The notes beneath the pieces are model-generated. The model had not been told where the DNA came from. It did no database searches and saw only the letters and a program-made list of their open reading frames with translations. From NCBI GenBank assembly GCA_034401135.1, contig JAWZSP010000007.1, forward strand, positions 2,976,001-3,040,000: a stretch of 64,000 bases of DNA, read 5' to 3'. Position 1 is the first letter of the stretch, and every line of letters starts with the position of its first letter. The position numbers and the translations under genes were made by a program. This DNA comes from Volutella citrinella (Eukaryota; Ascomycota; Sordariomycetes; Hypocreales; Nectriaceae). This document shows, in pieces, positions 1-11,748 of the stretch.

Positions 1-268
1 ATATGGCATCACCGAAGTGAAGAAGCGCCGAGGGGTATGTTGACAGTACCTGCTTTCAGATGAACTGTGCTGACAACCTATTTAGCGAGCAGCTCCTCCC
101 GGCAGATGTCACAGCTGCAACAGGATCGACACTCCTGAATGGCGTCGTGGACCCGACGGTGCCCGCACTCTCTGCAACGCCTGCGGTCTTCACTATGCGA
201 AGCTGGAACGAAAACGACAGCTGGAAGCGAGGTCGATCCGCCCGAAACCCGAGGAGGGTGTGAGGTGA
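1..268 (+). CDS. nsdD: GATA zinc-finger regulator, NsdD/SUB-1/LTF1-like (3' end only)
   Basis: This is the C-terminal end of a GATA transcription factor whose 5' part lies outside the window. Coding segments read as 1-34 and 86-268, stop TGA at 266-268. They are split by a 51-nt intron with donor GTATGT at 35 and acceptor TTTAG ending at 85. The finger begins at base 107 with CHSC and closes with CNAC, giving C-X2-C-X18-C-X2-C. The loop [14 protein letters not shown] is diagnostic of GATA fingers, and a basic tail ([11 protein letters not shown]) follows. X18 spacing and a C-terminal position are known for NsdD/SUB-1/LTF1, regulators of light response and sexual development in the nucleus, so I prefer that family. 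A white-collar type is less likely because their sequence after the finger differs. The GATA identity is sure; the orthology is probable. Confidence 0.8.
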
Positions 269-2917
269 AGCTGACACAGCAATGTCTCTCGCCGACATGC
301 GAGACGACTTCATTCAACGTTAATACTACCCCATGTCCAGAACGGCGAGACAGGCCGCTCTTTCTGTATATATGTTTGTCAACCCGGACAACCTTTACGG
401 CCAAAGGATCCACAGCATCACTGGCGTTTTATTTTCCCTTTATTTTTCTTGTCACTCTACGGTTCCTGGCCTATATGTTTGAACCGGCGAGATGGAAACG
501 GTGGTGGATTCCTAGACGATTTTGTGGCTGACCCTCCCTGGTTGTGGCGCGAAACAACCAACCAGCGGCGGCCGACCATCTACGAAGCTGAAGTTTACCT
601 GGATCAAAGGATATTCTCATGTGCGGTGTTGCAGGGCTTGAGGAAAATTGCTATACTGGAGTCGAAAGTTTGATGACAGCAAAATTGGATTGGCAGAGAA
701 TCCCCTTGGGTGCTTCAGAAATGGCGCCCAGGTGGACACGAGTGTGCTTAGGGACGGATCATTGAAATATGAGGGATTCTTGTCACTTGTTTCTAGTGTC
801 TATTTATTTCTGGGGCGGTGAGGGGGTTTGGCTATCTGATGGGGGAGGCGGGGGGTGCGATATCACGATTTGTGCAGAGGACAAGTTGGGTGGAGGTGGA
901 ATGATGGGAGAGGGACGGGCCTCTGTCCGGCATGTTGGGCGGCGAGGCTAGATATTGTGCATGGGCAGCAAAGCCCGAATGAGAGACTTGATTTGCAATA
1001 CCAGATGCAGAAATTCCAGTTCCTGACACGGCTGTGCATTTTTATGAGCTCAGCGGTTTGTCTCCCTCGGGGTGAGTGAGTTTTACCTCGGAGCAAACAT
1101 AGAGCTTCTCAACGAGACGCGATGGGCGGGAGGGGGTTTGCCACTCGGGACCGGGTGAGCCAGAAGGAGCATTAGCAGATGCCGTTCTAAAATGGCTGGT
1201 CGATCAGGACTTGACGTGGCAAATGCTACGCTCAAGGAGCTAACTGCTAACTTGGCTACGAGTAACACGACATGAAGGGTGCCGACATGTCGAGGTTGAG
1301 ACGGAGCGAGTGAGCGCAAGCCAGCAACCAACCGGCTTCTTGCAGCCCAGGGCAAAAAAGGGACTGGGCCGTGAGCTAGCATCGAGGCTGTGTAATGGCA
1401 CGCCATGCCGTGGGTCGACCGAGCTAGGTCCGGCCGGGGCCTAGAAGCAGAACCGTATGACGGCGAACGAACTGGCCGATGGCCTTTCCGTGGCATGGTG
1501 CTACTGCTGTTACCTGTACCAAGGAGCCGCGCTCGGCCGACGGGTTTTCGGTGGGCGAATGTGGGTTGGTTCTGCTAATTAGGCTATGCCTGCCTGCATG
1601 CACGCATGCCCGCTGGCTGGCTCGCTCGAGCCTCCGCCGTGAAGAAGTGTCGGTTAGGAGTGGTGGTGGCGGTGGACAGACCGACGGATGGACAGAGCTC
1701 ACTGGGTGGGCGTGCGCGTGCGTCGCGTGGGGGATCGGGCAAGCGAATCTCTCGATCCAATCGAACGGCATGGGCAAAGAATGAAGGCGGCGAGGGAGGA
1801 GGCTAAACCAGGCAATGTGAGGCTTTGACAACCGCGTCCCATTGGCCCTGCGATGCACTGGCCCAGCCGCTGATGGGGTGCGAGTCGCTTCACTTTTTTT
1901 TTCTTTCCCCTATCATCTGCGAGCTTACTTTCCTTCTGGGTTCGAGTCGGACAATTGTGTGGGGGGAAAGAAGAGGACCGTGCTCTGTCTACGCATCAAC
2001 GGTCCATGATTTGGTGATAGTGAGGGCCACCAAAAGCCTGTGGCTCACTCTATCTCAGGCTACCACCACCACGCCGGCGCCAGCGCAGTACATAATTGGC
2101 AGATTGGTATGTAGCACATTCGACGGTGTGACCCTGCCGCGTGCGCGTGAGAGGGGAGGAAGAACAAAAGGGACCCGATCGTTTGGCGGAGAAGAGAGTG
2201 CGGAAGAGGCGATCTACGAGGGGCTAGCTAGTGGCACTGGTGCTGGTTGGGAGGTTTGGTGTTGTTTTTGGTGGCCGTTGCTACTAGTGCTGCCACCAGC
2301 TTTTCTTGCTTATTGTGGAGTGGACGCTTGGGATCAGATCGAAATGCCTTCGGTCAGTCCTGATGCGTTCCAAGTACCTCTCATGGCATAAGCACTGCAA
2401 TATGGCACAAGCAGCCGACACAAAGCCGGCTGCCATGCTGTGCCGTGCCGTGCAATGCCGTGCAATATGTGCCGAGCGTATCCCTCTGGATGATGGACGA
2501 CGGGCAGCAAATGCAAGGAGGGGAGGGGGCACAGGAGAGACACTGTGCTCGCTGGTCGTGGGCAGCGGTGAGGGGATTTGGAATTGGTGTTTGTCGTCGT
2601 ATTCCACCTCAGCTTATTTTACTTTGTTCTTGTGATGCCTCAACCCCGGATCCAGTGGCACCGGGATTGGGTGAGAAGGGCAGAAGATGGGCTAGAACTG
2701 ACACAGACACGGTTACAGTCTTACAGATATGGCGGGAGGTGTCATTAGCGGCGGGTATGTACTGTAGATGTGGCAAGATACCTCTGGCAGCACAAGAGGC
2801 GATAGAAGCCGATGATCACATCGGGACTGGGGCCTGAGCTCAGCACGTGGGGTGGACCCAACGCCCACCAAGGCGCTAGTTAGGGATTTATTGGGACGAC
2901 ACAGGACTGGGGAAGAA

Positions 2918-2940
2918 GGGCGGGAGGGGATGGAGGGGGG
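2918..2940 (+). repeat. G-quadruplex-type G-tract
   Basis: Four runs of three or more G (3, 3, 4 and 6) are separated by loops of 1, 1 and 5 nt. This fits the canonical G4 consensus on the + strand. It lies in the gene-poor region; function unknown. Confidence 0.6.
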
Positions 2941-3057
2941 CAGGCGGAGGGCGAGGGAGAATAACGATCTGGCAAACGGGTAGCGTGCTTCAGTTCATCG
3001 GACACGGGAACGTGCGTGATGTGTGATGATGTAGGCTGTGGATGGATGTGTGTGGAT

Positions 3058-3082
3058 GGGGGGAAATGGGTGGATGGGTGGG
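3058..3082 (+). repeat. G-quadruplex-type G-tract
   Basis: Four G runs (6, 3, 3 and 3) are separated by loops of 4, 5 and 1 nt within a GGAT/GGGT-rich stretch. It lies about 120 bp from the tract at 2918. Confidence 0.6.
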
Positions 3083-6000
3083 TAGATGGCTGGATCGCGG
3101 TGTATGATAGGATGCTGGAGGGTGCCGTGTTTAAGCTACTGACCTAGGCTGAGGCAAGCTGGTGCTACTGCGTGCTGCTTGGTTGGTGCTACAGCTCGTA
3201 CGGATGGGACGTGTTTGTGAGTGATGCGTTGTCGTGCTCTGGATGGAAGGGTGCAACTATACAAGCCTGCCTGCCCGTGACTCGGGGCTGGGCTCCCAAG
3301 GCTCGCTCATGATGGTGGCTGCCAGCTCCCATTCCCGTACAAGACAGGAGCTCGTGCTACTAGCCGCTGCAATGGGTGCATACGGGTACGCGCGTTTGGA
3401 TACCGGCCTGCCTATCATCTGCTGCAGCGCCTGCAGCCTGCTACGGTACATGTGCGTCCGCGCGCGCCTGCGTGTAGCCCTGGCCTTGGGGGGCCTGGTC
3501 TGCCTTGGCCTTCTGTGTTGCTCGAGCGGCGGAGCGGCGACAATCATCCAACCAGCTGTGCATCCAAGGGTGAGAGTGTGTAAGCAGCCACGACATGGCG
3601 GCAGGATGAGGGCAGGCAAATCCCAAGTTTAGTGCTGCCCCGAGGTCGATGTGAACGAGGCACACAAGGCACACACACACCGGTAGGATGAGGGCCGCCA
3701 CCGTCCAGATACGGGGCCCGCATTGTGCGATAGATGTTTGGGCACGCAGAGATAGAGGGCGTGGGAGTGGGAACGCGATACAATGGGTGACAGCACTGAA
3801 TTATACCACTCACCATTGATATCAATTCCTGATATCAGATCCCATCCCACTGCCTGCCAGTGGACGTCCGCGGGTGATTACTTCCTCCCACTTTCCTTAT
3901 TCGCTCCTTACGATCCGAGAGCAACAACGCACCAGGTACCAACAGGCCGCAACAGTAGGTCGGGTGGCCAGTCAGGCAGGCGCGAGTGAGTACATGCTTA
4001 GAGAGAGTCGTGGGTCCTTCTGTGTGGCGCGGGATGGATCGAGCTCGCAGCGCACCCACCACCCACCCTGATTGATGCGCTCCAGCGCATCCACGCAGCT
4101 CCACTGCATCCCGCCCGCTTGTTCTCTCCACATCACGACAATCCCAGAGGCGGGACAAAGGCCACCCACCCCGCCGCGCGCACGGCACCGCCAGCTTGGC
4201 TAGGACTTGCCAAGCTTGCCAGCCACAATTGCTTGGGCTCCAGTGCCCATCCCGGCGGTGTTGATGCCTGAGCAACCCCAGGTGCAGATGGAGGCGTTTC
4301 TTCGTCGGACTGATGTCGGCCACCGGGTCGGGTGTGGCCCTTGAGGCCGCTTGGAGTTTCTCTCACTCATGCTGCTGTGTACGGCGCATGGTTCGCAGAT
4401 ATTGCGTCTTGGTGCGACCGTAGCCATGCCGACAGTCCGCCTCCGTCCCCCCCTTTGTGTTGCCTTGCGGGTTGGCATCTGTCCACCAGGCTTCTAAGCC
4501 CACATGCCCTAGCACCAACCACGCAGAGCGTGCCGTTCCATTCTTGGGACTCGCCCATCGCGGCTCAGGCGGCGTGTCTCGCAGGTCTGGACATGAACAG
4601 TACATGGACGTGATACACAGAGTTACCTCTCCGCCCGCGGCCGTGGCAACTACCAGTGCCACCGCACCACCACCACCATCTACGAAACCACAGCTCTGAG
4701 ACGGCCCGTAATACCACGCCTCGTTTCCCTGCCTGTGGTGCGCTTCCCTACCTAACCCAGTTGCCACTGCAGCGGCGCATGCTTCCGGATCGGACACACA
4801 GCAGCCGAAGGGGCGGAACGGTGTCCGGAAGGAGGGCAGGGGGCGTGTCTCCCGGCGCATGTCCCAGCCCTGTGCTTGGATAATATTATTGTATCGCTGC
4901 TCGCTGCACCCGCAGAGACACAGACGCGGGCGGGCGGGGAACCGAGGCGTATTGCTGCAAGGTGTGCGACTTGATCAAAGACATGGCTGCAGGTATGCGA
5001 TCTGCATCTCTTGCAAGATCTTCCCTTGCCGCCGGTCAGATGACTGGACCAGCAGTCAGTCACATGGGGCCGCGGGTTTCGGTACGAGCGGAGAAAGTGT
5101 GATCTAGGCGAGTTTGAGGGCGACGAGCGAGTGCAAGTCCTCCAAATGCGCCTCGAGGATAGGATGGGTAAAGTACAGCGGCAACCTGCGTGTTTCGCTC
5201 GCCTGCAGAGTGAAAACCAAACGCAGTCAGCCAGCCAGCCTGTCAGTCAGCTGTCCTGTTTCGCGACACCCGAGAAGCACGGGCTACGGTATTGTTACTG
5301 CTGCTCCCACGATTGTCATGACTGAGCAGCAGAGACAACGATAAGTCAGCCTGAGATGGCCCATCCGTGGCTGAGCAGCTCGAATAGGGTTGGGCGTTTC
5401 AAAGGGTGTCGATCACGATGGAAACGCCTTTGACCTCTTGATGAATTCTCTTCGCACTACGAATTACATGTCTCAATTCAGTCGCTGAGGAGAGCAGAGG
5501 TCTTCTCCAGCGTTGAAGAGAAGCGGGTTGGTATTCGTCCAAGCCATTATCGATGCCATTCCCTTCATGGCGGGTCTATCGTCCTCGTGCTCAGATATCA
5601 ATCGGTCCTCGCGCCCCGCCCCCCCTTTATCTTGGGTCTCTTTTCTTTTGTACATCCCGATGTTCATGCCTTACTCCCGGTGAGTTTGATACGACCTAGT
5701 GGGGAAACCAGTAAACGCTGCCAAACATCCTCTCAGCCACGTCCACTTACACACAAGTACTAATCAGATTCTAGCATCTATCTGGTGGGGAACGCAGGGG
5801 ATAGATACATGTGGGATTGACAAACTCTCCCTCCCCAGGGAAGTATAGTGATATGAGACATGGTACCGGCGGGGCTGGCCGGATCCAAACGTACCAAAAG
5901 CAACGCGTGGTGACGGGAGCGAGCAAGGACACTGCGGCCTCTCGTCCATCACATTATACCGGTGCCGATACAGACACGGATACCGGTGTCGATGTGATTG

Positions 6001-6545
6001 ATGCCACCTTCTCAGATGCCGTCGTGCATGGGAATGAGTCAAGCGCCTTCGTGCAGTCACCGTTTGGATATTGGACACTCTGCGCATACTGCTCCAGCCC
6101 TTTCGTTCCAGGCCCGCACAAGGCAGGGCAAGCACGTTCCCAATCGATGGCAAACTCCTCCAATGGTTGTGGGCTATGTCGTCATGTCTGGAGAAGCGCT
6201 GCACTAGATCCGATGTGTCTCCTAGGTCGTGGTCGTGCCATGCGGCCTGCTCATAACCTCGCCCTCTGGCCCCTCCCACATCCCCAAAAACTCGTCCCAA
6301 GTCTCAGCCAGAAGCACCAGCCATTTACCGACCCTCATTCCTAGAGGGGCTTGAGGCTTGACTCCGCTTGAGGGCTGGCCCACCACACCATCTTCTGCGT
6401 TCCGGACCACGTGGTGGAGAGGCCTAGGAAAAACTCTATAGACGTGGGAGGGGGTGGCCAGTGTGAGCATGCCGCGGCTTCTCAGGGTGTGGGCAAGCAT
6501 AAGATTTGTGTTTCTTATTGTCGGAGATGGCCCCTCATACGTCCA

Positions 6546-6575
6546 GGGGGCGGCTTGGGAAGGGGGAAGGGGGGG
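6546..6575 (+). repeat. G-quadruplex-type G-tract
   Basis: G runs of 5, 3, 5 and 7 are separated by loops of 6, 2 and 2 nt on the + strand. This is the strongest G4 candidate seen in the window. Confidence 0.65.
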
Positions 6576-7435
6576 TATGTGACGCGCTGTGATGAAAGCT
6601 CTGAATCAATCGCTTCGTCCTCAACAAGTCGAAGCGGTCCATTGCCTGCGATTTGGGAGGGGGGCGTGGCCTACGGAGAGAGACAGGTGCAGAGACGGGC
6701 TTGACGGGCAGCCTTGCGACATCCAGCAGCAAAAGAAAGGCGTTGGGGTGGGGGGAGTGGGCGGCGCAAGAAAAGCAAAACAGAAAAACTTGCTCGATTT
6801 GCGCCAAACTTCAAAGTATAGGAAACGGGAGCCAAAAGCAACTTTGGCTAAAGGGCGGAGGCCCGGAATATCATGAGGCTACCTTGCCTCGTGGTTTCCC
6901 GGGGCGCTCAAAGCTTGTGGCATGCCCCTTGACTCGCGATGGGATGGGGAAATGATGTGGCAGCTAAACGGCCGCCGATGGTCGTTGCCATGTACGTATG
7001 GGACAGGGGATGCATCGTCGTCTGTCGCTGCATCGTCCATTGCTGCTGCTGCATCGTCTGTTGCAAGCACCAACCAGGCCCGCAGTGCTCGGACCACCCG
7101 ACTCTTCTTCGCTGCTCCAGAACATAGCTGCGGGTGAAACTAATGGTCTACCTAGGGTAGATGGATGGCTGATGATGGCGTCGTGGGAGCTGTCACCTGC
7201 TACGGTGGTTGCTTTGCCATGTGAAGCCAATTCTGCAGACCTCGTGCGTGCTAGTCAACTTGAGATGGCCAGATGCCAGATCGTGCAACCATCAAGCTAC
7301 TAACGGCAAGGTAATTCTTAGTCTTCCCACTTACACCTTTGAGCCGGTAGGCTGGGCCGGCCTATTCTACAGCTTCGATTCGAAGCTCAATGCTTGCTGC
7401 TCCAGTACCCCCCCTTCCTTCCCCCGCAACTATCA

Positions 7436-7454
7436 CCCCCCCCCCCCCCCCCCC
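7436..7454. repeat. Homopolymer run of 19 C
   Basis: Nineteen consecutive C on the + strand, followed by more C-rich sequence to about 7480. The length in the reference may be unreliable, because homopolymers are error-prone in sequencing. Confidence 0.9.
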
Positions 7455-8665
7455 TGTTCCTCGAGCCCCTCCCCTCCCTCTCATCCCAACTCTCATGCTA
7501 ACCGTCAACGACCAAGTTCAACGCCCAGCACGCGGCAAATCATCCGAGCTACCGGCTCCAAAGTCTAAACAAAGTTCTGAGCCTGGAGAGTTCAACTGTG
7601 ACAATCCAGCTACGTACGAACTTGGCTTGCTTGCCAATGGCAGAGCCGATGGAGCCGGTAGCATTTGGATAGGACCCAGTCGCGGCATACGTAACCCCAA
7701 AGCTTGGGTGAGCATGGCGACTAACGGGCGCCAGGCTCGCCGCTGTCCAATCTTGCAGCATCACAGCCGAGCCGTACCTAGCCTTGCGTGCCGTATGTAC
7801 TTGCTGCCAAGGCAGGGCATACGTAATGGCTGGTTGACGGCTATGAACCTCCGCGACCGCCACAAGCTACTGGCCGAGCGGAAAGAGCACCTGCTGATGC
7901 TGACTGCTGTTGCGGCTGCTGCACTGACGCTGGAATTATTGGCGGGGGGAATTCGCTTGGCCGATCGTCAGTTCATCGTCACAGGCGCTCTCGTCGTCTT
8001 CCGATGCTCGCATGTTCCTGAGTCGTCCCGTGTGTCAAGCCCGCGCCTGGGCTGCCGTGCCTGCGCGCGCGCGCCCCCGCCCGCTGCCCTCTGACGCTGT
8101 TGGCTAGGCCGCGCGCCGGTGTTTTCGTGATGTCATGCAGAAGCCCTCGTCGTCTCGCCCGTGTGTGCCTCCTGGCCCTCCTCCGCTGAATGGAGGAGGC
8201 ATGCGAGGCAGGCGGCAGCAGCCACAAGAAACACCAACGACACGCCCACCACCCCACTGCCCTCGCTCTGTGGTGCCATTCATGCCCTGTTCGATACCTA
8301 CCGTTGTCCTCCCCCCTCTCATAGGGGATTTGGCAGCAGGCTCCTCCGGCGTGGGACCGGCGCCGGAGGCACCCTCAAGTGGAAGGTCAGCCGGAGTGTC
8401 GGCCCCGGAGCAGGGCGGGCTCCCGGGCCCGGGGGGGGGCACAACAAACAGGTTACAGCACGTCGATATCGCCCTTGCGTCGATGGTTCGCCCCACAGCT
8501 CGAACGGTGCTGTGCAGCATTATGCAATTATATGCTATGGGATGGATGGATGCCCATGCCACCGGCAATGGGCTGCAGAACGGGTCCGTATTCGCAACGG
8601 CATTGGCAGTTTTGCAGGGCAATGCGGGCTGCCCTCATGATCTGATCAAGAGACGCTGCGCTGCA

Positions 8666-8684
8666 CTGCATGCATGCATGCATG
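8666..8684. repeat. TGCA tandem repeat
   Basis: Four to five tandem copies of the self-complementary tetramer TGCA (CTGCATGCATGCATGCATG). It is a simple sequence able to form a hairpin. Confidence 0.8.
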
Positions 8685-11600
8685 GATTGTGCATGCGTGT
8701 CCTTGTGTCTGTGTCACCAAGGTTTAGCCAGACAAGCCTACGAGAAGACAGCCGTTTGGGGCCCGGGGTGTGCAAAGCAAGGGGCTGATGGGGCCACTGG
8801 TGTGAAGAGGCGACTTGGAATCAGATCGAGATGTCAGATTTCCCGAGCATGACTGGAGATTTCTAGCACCGCATCATGATCCACCGCTGATCCATCATCC
8901 CATGGAATGCCGTTCTGCCCAATAGCCAAACGTCGCACACCCCCCTCCCACCCCTTCCATCGGCTGAGACCCGATATCCTCTTCGAGAGTTTGGGACGGA
9001 GGCCCGGAGCTTGCTCCGCCAGCCAGTAGGATCGGGGGCTGTCCTTGACGCCTCTTCTTCTTTTCGCTCTGCTGCGATTGCCTTTTGCCTGGCGTGCGCT
9101 TGGGCTGGCTTTGTCTCGGTCGCAATCTGAACGAACCCATGTCGTTGAGTCAACTTCTCTCTCTCCTCATCGGATGGCCGACTATCCGATCACAAACGCA
9201 AGACAGGGTCTAGAAGGAGTCAAGCATCTCAAACAGACAAACATGCATTCGTATTTTATAAAGTTCGATGCCTTTCACGATCCCCATCACATGACCAGTG
9301 CAACCGCGGCACAGTGCGAATCGGCACAGTGAATTCGGAAGGGAAAGTGCAAGAGGTACTCGGTGAGGCAGGCAGCATGCTCATCGACACCCAGCGGCGG
9401 CCTCAACCACCGCAACACCACAACACCAAAACCACAGCCCCAGCGTCCCAACTGCCGCCCAGAACGCCCGTGTCATGGCCATTCCACCGGCGTGCAACTC
9501 TGTCCATGGCATGGCCCAGTCCTTGCTGACCGGTGTGGCGCCTCAAAAAGCCATCTATCATATTTCCCCCCCTTCCTTCCCGAGCCCAGCCACATCTTCA
9601 CCCCCAGGACCGACTGTGGGTGGACGTGTGACAAGGCTCGTCATATCCCCATCTCGATGCTTGCTTCACGGGAATCAGATTCAGGAACCCCCCCTACTCC
9701 TTCGCCCCCCCGGCCGGAGAGAGCCATGCCATGTGTTTTGACCGTCCATAACTGACCAGTCTCGTACATGGCGCCCAATATCACATAGCAAATGACACAC
9801 GACGCCGAAGACAAAAGGCGCAAAAGAAAATCCCGTCACATACATACATACGCACGGTAGCCACATCACTGCGCCATGATCCTGCTCATTTCTCACTCGT
9901 CACTTTTTTTTCCTTCTTTTCTCATTTCATTTTCCCCAACGCCCTGCCGCCTCGTCGGCGGCCACCAAACCGCTGCCCGCGCCGCCGGGTCGGATCGCAT
10001 CTCCATGGCGTTCGCGCTCGCCTTGCTGAGGGCTCTGCCACCGCATCAATGTCTTTGGGAAAAGAGGCATCCGTCATCTCACCCCTCGCATCGCTGCCTG
10101 CGGCCATGGTCGATCCCTGTGACGGCCGAGGCCGTCACGCCCATGTCTCACCCGCTACACACCATTCACTCCAGTGCTACGGTATGTGCGGCCGTTATTC
10201 AAGCCTCGTTGCTCATCTTGACCTGCCGAGACGCCCCTCAGCAAAGTGAGGCCTTCCAGGCATTGATCCAGACCTGGAACGCGAAGCCGTGGGAAACTCC
10301 GCCCCTCCTACTCGAGCCGCCGCAAGGGAGGGAGACGGGCAATTCAACTTTGCCGTCTTCTCTCGAGCCCAACTCCGGTCTCGTCGTAGTTTCCCATAGT
10401 CTGTATTTGTAAGTGGGCGGCCCCATCTGCCTCGTGTCCAAGTACTGTAACTATGCAGAACTTGCAGCACATAGCCCTTGGACCTCTGCTCAATCCTGGA
10501 GTAAACCCACCGAAACCCACCCATCTGCAACGCTAGTATCTTTCTCAAGGAGGGGGAAAAGCAAGTGCGGACCGGCAGAAGAAGAAATAAGAAAGAAAAA
10601 ACGGGCTGCCCGTTGGATCAAGCAACTCAGACTTGCCCAGTTTCCACACAAGCGGCAGCCCAAACGAACATCGGCACCTCTCTAGAGTGTCAGATCAGCA
10701 CCTCTCTGTCGTGTCAGTGGCCAGCGAGGTAGCGTGCGCACTGGCTCACTGTCGTCTCTGCGTGGCGGCTTGTGCGCCTGGATCTCGATCCAACTTGAGA
10801 GACAACTAGGACACCAAGTTGATAGGAGTAGAGCTTTGATTAAGAGGGGCTCATGTCTCGCGAGACCCTGCCTGCATCCAAGTCTTAGATTTACAAACGG
10901 CGTCGAGTCTCCATACCTCACAGCCCCCCCTCGCGTCTCATCCTGGGCATCCTTGGCATCCAAGCATTCTAGCCTCCTTCTTAGCTATGTCGCTCGTGAG
11001 ACTCCCACACCTGCCGTCCCGGCGCCTGGGTCCGACTCCGAGGATCAAGTGTCTAACACATACCCAAGGGTCTGTCTGTCGCTTTCGAGGTGGCCGTGAC
11101 AAATCGGCCGTTGTGTTGTAATTCCTCTTTCCAAAACGGAAAAGTTCTCGATCCCAAACGCCGTCACTGGATCATCGGGCACCAAGGCACTAAACCCTTG
11201 CCTCAAATTCCTCTCGTCGGTTCTCGCATGTGCGCGCAGCTAGACCCAGATGATCTGTCTTTGATCGCTCATTATCGCGATCGGGCCCGCTGTGCTGCCC
11301 AGCCCCCAGGAGAAGGGGCCAAGGGGGCGCGCGGCCAGTAGTAAAGGTGGGTAGTCTTTAGATCCGAAGTTGGCGTGGCTGCGATTGGGAATCTTCGGAA
11401 TCTCGATTCAACGAAGGGATGCCGATATGATGGCGCTGCTCAGCCACCACGGACCTATTTCTCCTACTCCAGGAGGGAGGGCAGCTTGTTTCCCAGTGAA
11501 CATAGCATCGATCTCGCATCATTCACGCTGCGGATTGAGACAGGCGGTCGCGAAGCAGATGCAACATCTCATGTTGGTGTATCTCCTCATCTTCTTTCCC

Positions 11601-11748
11601 CTTCTCCCCGTGTCGGCTGGCATGCTGCAAGGAGCCCGATGCTCACGGTCCAACGTACGTACCCAAGTCGCTGCAGCGAAATAATCTATGTAGCAATTTG
11701 CTTTGAACAATCTCACACCTGTCTCTATTCCTGGATGTCTCCCCCCCC

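Larger units (their letters stand above)
269..11748. other. Long gene-poor region (about 11.5 kb)
   Basis: No conserved protein, splice-consistent gene model, tRNA or rRNA was recognised between the stop codons of two convergent genes. Open frames up to 234 codons exist (for example 7390-8094 and 8135-8788), but they are compositionally random and match no family I know. The region is GC-rich, not AT-rich, so it does not look like a RIP-degraded transposon. It holds G-rich tracts (2918-2940, 3058-3082, 6546-6575), a run of 19 C (7436-7454), TGCCR pentamer arrays (about 2430-2470) and a TGCA repeat (8666-8684). Non-coding transcripts or genes made of very short exons cannot be excluded. Confidence 0.6.

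Noticed and set aside
5764..6344. Overlapping 177- and 178-codon frames on both strands
   Set aside because: Both need non-ATG starts (GTG and TTG), and the encoded sequences look random.
7390..8094. 234-codon + frame with a poly-proline start
   Set aside because: The proline comes from the C19 run; codon use is random, with no domain and no splice support.
8135..8788. 217-codon + frame
   Set aside because: GC-rich chance ORF overlapping other long frames in several phases; no family resemblance.
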